This document shows positions 1-7,409 of a stretch of 24,157 bases of DNA, one piece after another (the first letter of the stretch is position 1; each line of letters opens with the position of its first letter). The notes beneath the pieces are model-generated. The model ran no database searches, had not been told where the DNA came from, and saw nothing but the letters and a program-made list of their open reading frames with translations. The translations under genes and the position numbers were made by a program. This stretch comes from Verrucomicrobiota bacterium. GTDB taxonomy: Bacteria > Verrucomicrobiota > Verrucomicrobiia > Opitutales > Oceanipulchritudinaceae. The DNA is taken from NCBI GenBank assembly GCA_009908535.1, contig JAAAOD010000154.1:1-24157 (forward strand), in the 5' to 3' direction.

Positions 1-555
1 CGCGTAAACGCCGACGGACAGGTCATCGTGTGCGAAACGAACCACGGAGTTAACGGCGTAATTGTTCACCACGGAAGCGGTGCGAGGCGGGTCGTCCGGA
101 TCGCCTCCGTTGTTATCTTCATCGTAGAGGAAGAGGCTTCCCGAAGCTGCGGCAGGCGTATCGACTTCGAGGAGGAACTCGTTCAGGTCGATACTGGAGT
201 TGCCGAAGTAACCCACATCCAACTCACCGCCATTCCCGTCGAGGACGAAAGCCGGAAGGTTGACGGTGAGCTCCACGAACTTCTTGTCCGCCACGCTGCC
301 GACATCCTGAAATCCGGGAGAACTGTCGGTCCAGAAATCACCCGATACGGAATCGAAATAGATCTCGTCGTAGGGAGGCCCTTCGAACGTACGAAAGGGA
401 TCGACGACATATAGGTCTTCCTTGTCGGATTCCATCTGGCCCACAAGGCTGTTGAAGAGGCCGTCGGGATTCGGTTCCGATATGGAAACTTGGCCGAAGA
501 CGAAAACGGGGGACAGCATCCCCGCGGCTAGTATTAGCGTAATTTTTTTATTCAT
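1..555 (-). CDS. Secreted protein of unknown function, N-terminal 185 residues (partial)
   Basis: The minus-strand frame is open from an ATG at 555 to the window edge, so the carboxyl end is missing. It starts MNKKITLILAAGMLSPVFVFG, a classical signal peptide (two lysines, a hydrophobic stretch, and a small-residue cleavage region near residue 21). The mature part is acidic and rich in Asp, Asn, Gly and Pro (for example YDEDNNGGDPDDPP), with alternating hydrophobic beta-like strands, which suits an extracellular beta-rich protein. I do not recognise the family. It lies divergent to a TPR gene and within 2 kb of an exosortase gene, so it could be an exosortase substrate with a PEP-CTERM-like tail, but that tail would lie outside the window and cannot be seen. 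The gene looks more AT-rich than its neighbours. Confidence 0.75.
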   Translation of the reverse strand, partial: MNKKITLILAAGMLSPVFVFGQVSISEPNPDGLFNSLVGQMESDKEDLYVVDPFRTFEGPPYDEIYFDSVSGDFWTDSSPGFQDVGSVADKKFVELTVNLPAFVLDGNGGELDVGYFGNSSIDLNEFLLEVDTPAAASGSLFLYDEDNNGGDPDDPPRTASVVNNYAVNSVVRFAHDDLSVGVYA

Positions 556-811
556 GATGTGTTGAGTTTGCGATTTTGGAACGCCTAATCTGGGGTACAT
601 ACCTGATAGATGCAAGGGTTTTTTTTTATTTTATTCGGGGGAGGTCCCCTGCACAGGCAGAAAATCGCCTCAAGCCGGGAAAATGCTGAATGAAAACCAG
701 GGGATCCCCCCTTGCAGGTGAAGGCCGGATGCGGGGTTGAAGGGGTGGAAATAGGGGTTGTCACCTCAGGCAGGGAGCTGGCAGGCTGAGCGAAGATTGG
801 TGGTACGATAG
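556..811. other. Divergent intergenic region with A/T tract
   Basis: This region separates the secreted-protein gene (minus) from the TPR gene (plus). It contains a run of nine T at 619-627 followed by TTTT and TT blocks to 635. Read on the minus strand this is an A-tract, which could act as an UP element or curved DNA upstream of the secreted-protein gene. A perfect 10-base palindrome, GGGGATCCCC, lies at 700-709 and a short hairpin (arms 638-642 and 645-649) next to the A/T tract. A TTGCAT hexamer (610-615, minus strand) follows the A-tract, but no good -10 box is found at the right distance. No gene is visible here. Confidence 0.4.
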
Positions 812-2488
812 ATGATAACGAGAAACCTGATTGTAGCCATAAGTTCCATCCTGGGCGGAGTTGTACTCCTCGGGCTCACCCTTTTTTTCACCCGCAGCTT
901 GTGGATGGGGAGGATCAACGAAGTCCGTGCGGAGCGGCACTTAGAACGAGCTTCCGAGGCTATGGAGGCGCAAAACTGGGAGGAGGCCGCCCGGATCGCC
1001 AGAGCGGCGCATTACCTTGTGCCCGAGGATCCGGAGCCGCAAATTCTCGTGGCCCAGGCTTTACTGCAACAACGAAGCGGGGATGCCTTGCGATGGTGGG
1101 AAGGTATTTTGCGGGAGCCTCAGGTTCCGGTGGAGGGGTTGCGTGAATTGACGGGGCTGCTTCTTCAGGGGAGGCGCCTCGAGGAGGCGCTCCCCTTTCT
1201 CGAGCGTCTTGTCGAACTGGACCGCGATAACGAGGAAACGAAGCTTTTATGGCTGCGGGCACTTTCGATGCAGCGTCGCCTGGACAGCGCCTTCGGCCTG
1301 GCCAGCGATTTGGTCATGGCAGGCAGTGATTCATGGCAGGCGCATGAGCAATATCTGGAAATGCAGCGTCTGGTGAATGCCAGGGATGGGGAGCCCGTCA
1401 GCTCCCACCTGGAGAGGCTCATGCAGCGAGGGGGGGATCTAGGTCTCCGGGCAGCCCGGGAATTGGCAAGCGAGGAAGCAGCTCCGGAGGAAAAACGCCT
1501 GCAGGCAGCCGCTTATCTCAAGGAGCGAGGGGAGGGCCTCCTCGACCGGCTTTACGGGACCGGCCTCGAAGTTCGGATCGGCGTCGCGGAGAGAAAGAAG
1601 CTGAACCCTTTGATGGACGAATTGCTGATCTCGCCCAGTAAGGAGCAAGTGGAGGAATTCCTTCGGTGGAGCCTGTGGATGGAACAACCCGGTCTCGCCC
1701 TTGATCGCATCGGCTGGCCACGCTACCGGGAGCTGGAAGGGGCTGCGGAGCCCTACTTCCGGGCCCTTCTGGAAGCGGGACGGTATCGCGAGCTTCTCAA
1801 GCGGGCCGAAACGGCGCGGGCGATGGAACAGAGGGAGCAGTCCCTCATTCTCGTCTACCGGGCGGCCGCGCTCGAGTCCCTCGAACGGCTGGAGGAGGCC
1901 CAGGAGACCTTGCGGCTTGCGGTCCAGGTGGTCGAACCGGGGCAGACGAGGACGCTCGAGCGGCATTTATTGCGGGACCAGCGATGGGAGTTATTGATGG
2001 AGCTCTACAAGTGGCTTTTGGAACAGGATCCCGACAATCCTGTATTTCTGCAGAAAAATCTGGCCGCTCACTATTATCTTGGCCGACAGGACTGGCTGGA
2101 GGCCAGGATAGGGGAGGTAGAGGTGGACGATTTCGACGACTTTGCCGGTCTCCAGTCTTTTGTGATTTACCTGAAGCTGATTCTGGAGGGCCCTACCCCC
2201 GAATTGCACCGCAACGTGGAGGAGAGGCTGGCCGAGTTCCCGGAAATTTCCGATTACCAGCTGCTTGCCGGCCTCTCCTACCTGCTTCAGGAGCAGGTGA
2301 ATGTGGCGGCTGAATTCCTCGAGCAAACGCCGGACCTGCGCCTTTCGGCCCCTCGCCACTTGCGAATGGGCGCCATCTTGATGGGCGGCGGGGATGCGGA
2401 CTCGCTTTTGCGCCCCGGCGAGCGGGGGCAACTATTGCCCCGGGAGCGGTACCTTCTCAGTCAATTTCCGGAACCACCCACTCGCTGA
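812..2488 (+). CDS. Membrane-anchored TPR-repeat protein
   Basis: This 558-residue protein has an N-terminal membrane segment at about residues 5-27 (LIVAISSILGGVVLLGLTLF). The rest is helical-repeat sequence: repeated pairs of amphipathic helices with TPR-like spacing, as in RASEAMEAQNWEEAARIARA (about residue 46 on) and later YRAAALESLERLEEAQETLR. It should sit in the inner membrane by a single anchor and present a scaffold for protein partners; no enzyme motif is seen. The ATG at 812 is preceded by a weak GGTGG. Its 3' end overlaps the exosortase gene tail-to-tail by 32 bases (2457-2488). TPR proteins often accompany exosortase/exopolysaccharide loci (PrsT in PEP-CTERM systems is one), but there is no lipobox Cys here, so it is not a PrsT-type lipoprotein. 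Confidence 0.85.
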   Translation: MITRNLIVAISSILGGVVLLGLTLFFTRSLWMGRINEVRAERHLERASEAMEAQNWEEAARIARAAHYLVPEDPEPQILVAQALLQQRSGDALRWWEGILREPQVPVEGLRELTGLLLQGRRLEEALPFLERLVELDRDNEETKLLWLRALSMQRRLDSAFGLASDLVMAGSDSWQAHEQYLEMQRLVNARDGEPVSSHLERLMQRGGDLGLRAARELASEEAAPEEKRLQAAAYLKERGEGLLDRLYGTGLEVRIGVAERKKLNPLMDELLISPSKEQVEEFLRWSLWMEQPGLALDRIGWPRYRELEGAAEPYFRALLEAGRYRELLKRAETARAMEQREQSLILVYRAAALESLERLEEAQETLRLAVQVVEPGQTRTLERHLLRDQRWELLMELYKWLLEQDPDNPVFLQKNLAAHYYLGRQDWLEARIGEVEVDDFDDFAGLQSFVIYLKLILEGPTPELHRNVEERLAEFPEISDYQLLAGLSYLLQEQVNVAAEFLEQTPDLRLSAPRHLRMGAILMGGGDADSLLRPGERGQLLPRERYLLSQFPEPPTR

Positions 2489-4025
2489 CCAGCCCGCGAA
2501 TCCGTGCCCGGGCCTCTTCCGGTTCCTCGATACCGTTGAGGCTGATAAGGAGAACCTTACGGCTGAAATCCCGCCGACCCTTCCACAACTGGATCCACTG
2601 GGTCCGGTAGTCGAGGCTGGCTAATTGCTCCGGGTCGATGTTCATATTCCTGTTCTCCCAGACCACCCAGAAAACATGAAGTTGCTTTTCCCCGTCGCTC
2701 AGGTCGAAGAGGAAATGCTGCAGAGGTAATTCGATCGGACCGCTCCGGACGAGAAGGTCCTCGTATTGACGCAGCATCGTGGCACCGATCGATTCCATGC
2801 AGATGGCGGGGGAGTGACCGTAGGAGGATACGCTGGCGAGCTTGTTGTCCTCCTTGTAGCCGTAGAAATAGACCTCGCAGCCGGACCTCATGCCAAGCCG
2901 GTAATAGAACCGATGACCGAAATCGTAGCCCAGAACTCCGGAAATCTGAGGATGGATTTCGGCATACTGGACGAAGCGCTCCCTTTCCGGAGGAAGGTCC
3001 ATGGACCAGTCTTTGCTTTCCTGGGCACGCGCTTCATGATACTGGAACCATGCTTCCACGGAAAGAAAGAGGAAAAGGGGCAGAGCGGCGAAAAGGGCGG
3101 CCCGTCCGGAAAGGGGCGGGGTCCGCCAGTCCTTGCGCAATTCGCCAAGCGGATCCGGACCCTCCATGCTGGAACGCGATGCTCCGAGGTTGAGCATTTC
3201 GATGCAGGCATAAATCAGAATCATGCTCCCCAGAAAGGCGATGTAGCCGGCGGGATCATGCCATGAATCGTAGGCTTCCTGTCCGTTGACGATCACCTGG
3301 GTGGAAAGAAAAATCGCCCGCAGCACGTTGACGATGATGACCACCATGGGAAGGACAAGAATGGCGAGGATTCGGCGGAAAATCCCTTGTCCGAAGAGGC
3401 TCCCGAGGAAAAGGGTGATCATGAAAAGCGCCTGGAGGGAACGGATTCCACTACAGGCCTCGTTTACCCCAATCTGCAGGTCACCGAGAACAAAGCTGTT
3501 CCCTGCAAGTTCCACGGGGTAGCCAAGCAAGTGTAATCCGCTTGTGGAGAAAGAGACCACGACCCCGGTAAGGTTTTGTACGATCAGCAGCTCCAGGCGG
3601 TAGGGCCACGGAATCATGGTGCAGAGGAAGAAGAGAGGAAAAACCCCGGCACGAACGCCTCTCCATCCGTACACAGTGTGGAGACAGCCAAGGCTGAAGA
3701 CGGCGAATCCGCCCGCCTGAATCCAGAGGGGAAGCCTCCAGAAAGGATTGACCTCGGAAAGGGCGTGAAAGGGCAGCGCCAGCAGGAGGGCGAGGGCCCC
3801 CAGCCCAAGAGGCAGGGCCAGCTTCGGGTGCTCCTCGCGGGGCTTCACATGCGAGAGATTGCGGAGAAGCAGCCATAGGGCGAGAAAGGGCACAAACCAA
3901 CCGAAATTGTAGTAGGATTCACCACCCCAGTGGTGACGGACCTGCGAGATGAGAACCAGCCATGCCAGGAGCATGCCGGAGGCGGGCCAGAAGGGAAGAG
4001 GGAGGCGGGAAAGAATCCGAGGCAT
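2457..4025 (-). CDS. Exosortase with fused C-terminal EpsI-like domain
   Basis: Exosortases are polytopic inner-membrane cysteine transpeptidases that cleave the PEP-CTERM-type tails of exported proteins. Counted from ATG 4025 (522 residues), residues 15-280 hold about eight membrane segments. The family triad is present: Cys191 in NEACSGIRSL, Arg236 in NVLRAIFLS and His256 in DSWHDPAGY. After a linker, a further membrane helix (about 303-320) leads into a soluble region of about 200 residues that resembles the EpsI domain, often a separate or fused partner of exosortases. The exact exosortase subtype cannot be told from sequence alone. I chose ATG 4025 because AAGGTG lies five bases upstream. 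A TTG at 4058 would add 11 residues and overlap the upstream TPR stop, but has no ribosome binding site. Expression is probably coupled to the TPR gene 29 bases upstream. Confidence 0.92.
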   Translation of the reverse strand: MPRILSRLPLPFWPASGMLLAWLVLISQVRHHWGGESYYNFGWFVPFLALWLLLRNLSHVKPREEHPKLALPLGLGALALLLALPFHALSEVNPFWRLPLWIQAGGFAVFSLGCLHTVYGWRGVRAGVFPLFFLCTMIPWPYRLELLIVQNLTGVVVSFSTSGLHLLGYPVELAGNSFVLGDLQIGVNEACSGIRSLQALFMITLFLGSLFGQGIFRRILAILVLPMVVIIVNVLRAIFLSTQVIVNGQEAYDSWHDPAGYIAFLGSMILIYACIEMLNLGASRSSMEGPDPLGELRKDWRTPPLSGRAALFAALPLFLFLSVEAWFQYHEARAQESKDWSMDLPPERERFVQYAEIHPQISGVLGYDFGHRFYYRLGMRSGCEVYFYGYKEDNKLASVSSYGHSPAICMESIGATMLRQYEDLLVRSGPIELPLQHFLFDLSDGEKQLHVFWVVWENRNMNIDPEQLASLDYRTQWIQLWKGRRDFSRKVLLISLNGIEEPEEARARIRGLVSEWVVPEID

Positions 4026-4040
4026 AGGGACACCTTGGGC
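4026..4040 (-). promoter_or_regulatory. Ribosome binding site deciding the exosortase start
   Basis: On the minus strand AAGGTG (4031-4036) is followed by TCCCT and then ATG at 4025. This supports the ATG over the TTG at 4058, which is preceded by CGACTCCCT with no purine-rich site. Confidence 0.55.
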
Positions 4041-4054
4041 TGCGTATCCTCGAG

Positions 4055-6142
4055 TCAAAGGGAGTCGAGGAGGGCTTGTTCTTCGGGAATCAAGGCTTCC
4101 CGGTCGAGGTTCTGCGTCAGGCCCTGCGCGACCACGCGTTGCCCGTTGGCGGTGAGGACGGCGGCATAAATCATCTTCTGCCGTGGATCGGCCTCGCTCC
4201 AGTCGACGGTGGTTTGCTGCAGGGTCTGATTGGCTTCCCGTTCGCGACCGCTTTGCAGCAGTCCCAGAGCCAGGGTCAGATTATACGGCAGATTGTTGGG
4301 GTATTCCTCGACGAGTTTCCGCATAATGGCGAGGTGCCTGTCCACTTCCTCGTTCGCGATGAATTTAAAATAGGCGAGATTGTTGGTGAAATCCGGATCC
4401 TCCGGGTACTTTTCAGCCAGATTGCCGGCCACTTTCAGGGTTTGGCGCAGGGTGCCATGGGCAAGGGTCAGTTCCTGCAACCGGGTTGATTGCCGGCGAG
4501 TGAAAGGGACACCGGCGGTAAAAGCGGTGTAAAGGGATTGCAAGGCATTGACGGGTTGGTCCATGCGCAGGGCGAGGAAACCGATGTTCTTGAGGAGGGC
4601 AAAGGCATTGCTTCCAAGAGCGGCGTTATGGGCTGCATTCCATGCCTCGAAGGCGGCTTCGCGGTCGCTCTGCTGGAGACGGCACCGCGTTTCGTAGAAA
4701 GCATACAGCGCCGGGTGGATCCCGCTTTTGAGGTCGGGGAGCAAACGGATGGCTTTCTCGGCTTCTTCTTCCGCAAGGTAGGCTTCGACGAGGGCCCGCT
4801 TTTCCTCTGTTTCAAGGGCTTCCATTCGTTCCTCGAGGACGGGGATGATCGCTTTCTGTGCGTTCAGGGAGGTGAGCCACCCACCGACCCTGATCGGTTC
4901 GCGGGCAAGCAGTTTTTCGGTCGCGTGCTTAATCCACTGATCTTCCTGGACGGGGCGGATTTCGACAAGGCGGTCGAGGACCCTCAGGGACAAGGCCACG
5001 TTGAGAACCGGTAAATCGAGGAACTTTTCAAGGAAGAGGCGTTCGGCCTCGTTGGAAAGGTCTTCCTTTTCCAGAATGTTGAGGACGACCGGGGCGAGCG
5101 ACTCCTCGGCCTCCGGGAGCTTGGCCATCCGGTCCCAGAGGCGCTCGGCTTCCATGTAGCGGCCGGCCGCTATATGCTGAAAAAGGATCAGTCGCCGGAG
5201 GCGGACCTGGCTTGCCTCCGAAAAGCCTTTCAGTTTGCGCAGGGCGTCCAGTCGCTCCCCGGCTTCCTCATACTCGTCGAGTTCCTGGGCCAGTTCCACG
5301 TAGCCGAGCTGGTCTTCTTTCGTGCTGCCGGGATAGTCGAGGAGGAGATCGGCGAGAGGCAGGGCCAGTTCATGCCGGACGCGGCTGGCGATATTGGCGA
5401 GGATGCGGAGGACCTCGGCGTTCAGGTAGGGATTTTCGGTCCGGAAGGTGCCCTCTCTCTTGAGCATTCCGAGCAGGGCCGCCTTCTCATCATCGGTCAT
5501 GGGGAGGGTGCGGTTGGTGAGAAGGGCGAGGGCGGAGCGTTCAGCAAGGTCCCCGGTTCCACTTTCGACCACGCGGAGGAGAAGGCTTTTCCCGCGGGCT
5601 TTTTCGGCGCTGCTCTCGGCGGTAATGAGCAGTCCGCCCAGATAAAAATCAGTACGGGGATTGTTGATACGCCAGTTTTCCGCCTCTTCGAGCAGCCGGC
5701 GGGCATCGTCCCGTCTTCCTCCGAGAAAAGCCACCGCCCCGGCGGCGGAGAGGACGTTGGGATCGTTGGGAAAACTCTGCCGGGCGAGCGCGAGGGCTTC
5801 AATGCCCTCCGCGAGGTCACCACTTTCGACCAGCTCCATGGCCGAAGAGGCGAGATGTTCCGGGAGCATGCGGATCGCAAAAGCGTTATCCTGCAACAGG
5901 ATTTTTCCACGCCGGTGATCGTTGCGGAAGATCCACTTCAGAACCGCATCCTCCTGCCCCGGAGGCAGGGCCGGACGGGCCAGAATTTCGTCGATGAGGC
6001 GGTTCTGTTCGCCCGCAGGTAATTCGGCAAAGGCTGCCTGATCAAATTCGATGGAGGAAGCGGGGGCGGAAATCCACAGGAGGAGGAGCAAGCCCCCTGT
6101 GAGGAGCAAGAAAACGGCAAGAATAAGGGCGGGTATTTTCAT
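4055..6142 (-). CDS. Large membrane-anchored TPR-repeat protein
   Basis: This 695-residue protein begins MKIPALILAVFLLLTGGLLL, a single N-terminal membrane anchor or uncleaved signal (residues 4-25), with no lipobox Cys. The rest is tandem helical repeats of TPR type: for example, LAEGIEALALARQSFPNDPN followed by AAGAVAFLGGRRDDARRLLE, and near the C-terminus AEKYPEDPDFTNNLAYFKF. No catalytic motif is seen, so a scaffold or assembly role in the envelope is inferred. It is directly upstream of the exosortase gene in the same direction (29 bases from its stop to the preferred exosortase ATG), so the two are very likely co-transcribed. It is the second membrane TPR protein at this locus; the other lies on the far side of the exosortase on the opposite strand. 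ATG 6142 is the only start that keeps the membrane anchor. Confidence 0.85.
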   Translation of the reverse strand: MKIPALILAVFLLLTGGLLLLLWISAPASSIEFDQAAFAELPAGEQNRLIDEILARPALPPGQEDAVLKWIFRNDHRRGKILLQDNAFAIRMLPEHLASSAMELVESGDLAEGIEALALARQSFPNDPNVLSAAGAVAFLGGRRDDARRLLEEAENWRINNPRTDFYLGGLLITAESSAEKARGKSLLLRVVESGTGDLAERSALALLTNRTLPMTDDEKAALLGMLKREGTFRTENPYLNAEVLRILANIASRVRHELALPLADLLLDYPGSTKEDQLGYVELAQELDEYEEAGERLDALRKLKGFSEASQVRLRRLILFQHIAAGRYMEAERLWDRMAKLPEAEESLAPVVLNILEKEDLSNEAERLFLEKFLDLPVLNVALSLRVLDRLVEIRPVQEDQWIKHATEKLLAREPIRVGGWLTSLNAQKAIIPVLEERMEALETEEKRALVEAYLAEEEAEKAIRLLPDLKSGIHPALYAFYETRCRLQQSDREAAFEAWNAAHNAALGSNAFALLKNIGFLALRMDQPVNALQSLYTAFTAGVPFTRRQSTRLQELTLAHGTLRQTLKVAGNLAEKYPEDPDFTNNLAYFKFIANEEVDRHLAIMRKLVEEYPNNLPYNLTLALGLLQSGREREANQTLQQTTVDWSEADPRQKMIYAAVLTANGQRVVAQGLTQNLDREALIPEEQALLDSL

Positions 6143-6228
6143 GGACTCGCGATGCCTGTCTTTGAAACCGATCCACTCCCACGCGTCAACTTTTACGGGC
6201 CCGAAATCGAAAATGCCCTCCCAAAAGG

Positions 6229-6256
6229 AGCGCGCGGCCGTTGCCGGCCGCGCGCT
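6229..6256 (-). terminator. GC-rich hairpin, probable terminator after the kinase gene
   Basis: A perfect 12-base inverted repeat (arms 6229-6240 and 6245-6256, four-base loop) lies between the kinase stop (6314) and the TPR start (6142). Read on the minus strand the stem is followed by CTCCTTTTGG, a short T-run four bases after the stem. This is weaker than a classical U-tract, so read-through into the TPR-exosortase genes is likely. Confidence 0.5.
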
Positions 6257-6313
6257 GTGTCTTCATGGTCCTACGTCTGCTGCTGTCTGTAGGAAGTCAC
6301 AAAGCCTCATTTT

Positions 6314-7408
6314 TCAGGAAAGGGGCAGGCTGATGCGGATGCGGGTAAAGGGGGGGTCGTTATGGAGGCGCAGGTCCCCCCCGAGGATGGTGACGATACG
6401 GCGGCAGATGGCGAGGCCAAGCCCGCAACCCGGTTCGAGGTGGTACAGGCGTTCCAGCTGGATTTTTTCGCTCTCCCCGGCCAGCACTTCCTCCGGAAAG
6501 GGCGGGCCCTCGTCCTCGATGAGAAAGTGGATCATCGGGCCGCTCCCGTCGGAAGCCGAGGCGGCGCTCTCGACGCGAACGCGAATGTTTTGGTTTTCAA
6601 GAAGGTTGAGTTTGTTGAGAAGAAGATTGTTGAGCAACTGGCTGAGAAGTGTCCGGTCGAGGCGGACCGTGCGAACATCGTCGATATCCGTTTCCAGGTC
6701 GAGCCGGTTATTCTGCAACTCCAGCAGGGGCGCGTAGACGGTTTTGATGTCTTCGAGGAAAAATTTCAGGTCGAAGGGCTGGGGACGGTTCGGGATGATG
6801 GAGTTTTCCTGTGTGGCGAGGAGCACCCCATTGCGGAGGTGGTCCTCGAGGCAGCGGATCGCGAAGCGGCGGAGGCGGGCCCCGTTGGTTTCCGGCGCAT
6901 CCGCTTCTCCCCAATGGCCTTCAACTTCGTCGGAGGCCCGCAGGAGGGAGAGCGGGTTCTTGATTTCGTGCAGCAGGTAGAGCCAGTTCTGCTGCATGCT
7001 GTCCTCCATCGAATGGTGACTGGCCGCATCGATTTTCTGAAAGCTGGCGACAATCCGCGGAAGTCCGTCTTCGCGATACCCGGCGACGCGGGCATGGAAG
7101 AGCATCGAGCTCTTTTCGTGTTCGCTGAAAGCGGAGAGGACGAGGTGCTTCTCACCTGTGGCCATGGCAAGCTGGCGAAGCTCCCTTTCCCAGAGAAGCG
7201 CCGATGGCTGGTCCAGAACAAAAGGGAAATGGGGCTCTCTGGCCGAGGATTCCTTCAACCCATAGCGGCGGGCGAAGGGATCCCCGCCCGCGGCGACGAA
7301 GTTGTCGACATCAAAGATCCAGTCGACGTCCTCAGGACAATGCAGCTCTTCGGTTTCGCTTTGGGCGGAGGCCGGTTCTTTATGCTTTCTCTCCTCCGGC
7401 GAGGCCAT
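6314..7408 (-). CDS. Soluble sensor histidine kinase
   Basis: This 364-residue protein has no membrane segment. Residues about 25-125 form a putative PAS-like sensory region. A HisKA helix carries phospho-acceptor His147 in LLHEIKNPLSLL, and a HATPase_c domain follows with N-box NNLLLNKLN (about 260-268), D-box IEDEGPPFP (297-305) and G2 box GCGLGLAICRR (327-337). The D-box has Pro where the usual second Gly of DxGxG stands, so nucleotide binding may be atypical. The ATG at 7408 lies one base after the stop of the wecA-like gene and is preceded by a strong GGAGGAGG within that gene, implying translational coupling. No response regulator is adjacent; the nearest (17523-18263) is about 10 kb away. 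Context suggests control of envelope glycan or exosortase functions, which is inference. Confidence 0.87.
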   Translation of the reverse strand: MASPEERKHKEPASAQSETEELHCPEDVDWIFDVDNFVAAGGDPFARRYGLKESSAREPHFPFVLDQPSALLWERELRQLAMATGEKHLVLSAFSEHEKSSMLFHARVAGYREDGLPRIVASFQKIDAASHHSMEDSMQQNWLYLLHEIKNPLSLLRASDEVEGHWGEADAPETNGARLRRFAIRCLEDHLRNGVLLATQENSIIPNRPQPFDLKFFLEDIKTVYAPLLELQNNRLDLETDIDDVRTVRLDRTLLSQLLNNLLLNKLNLLENQNIRVRVESAASASDGSGPMIHFLIEDEGPPFPEEVLAGESEKIQLERLYHLEPGCGLGLAICRRIVTILGGDLRLHNDPPFTRIRISLPLS

Positions 7409-7409
7409 T

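Noticed and set aside
619..635. T-rich run as an intrinsic terminator on the plus strand
   Set aside because: No stem precedes it and no plus-strand gene ends there. It is better read as an A/T tract upstream of the secreted-protein gene.
4026..4058. TTG start at 4058 for the exosortase, overlapping the TPR stop
   Set aside because: No ribosome binding site precedes it, whereas ATG 4025 has AAGGTG at good spacing.
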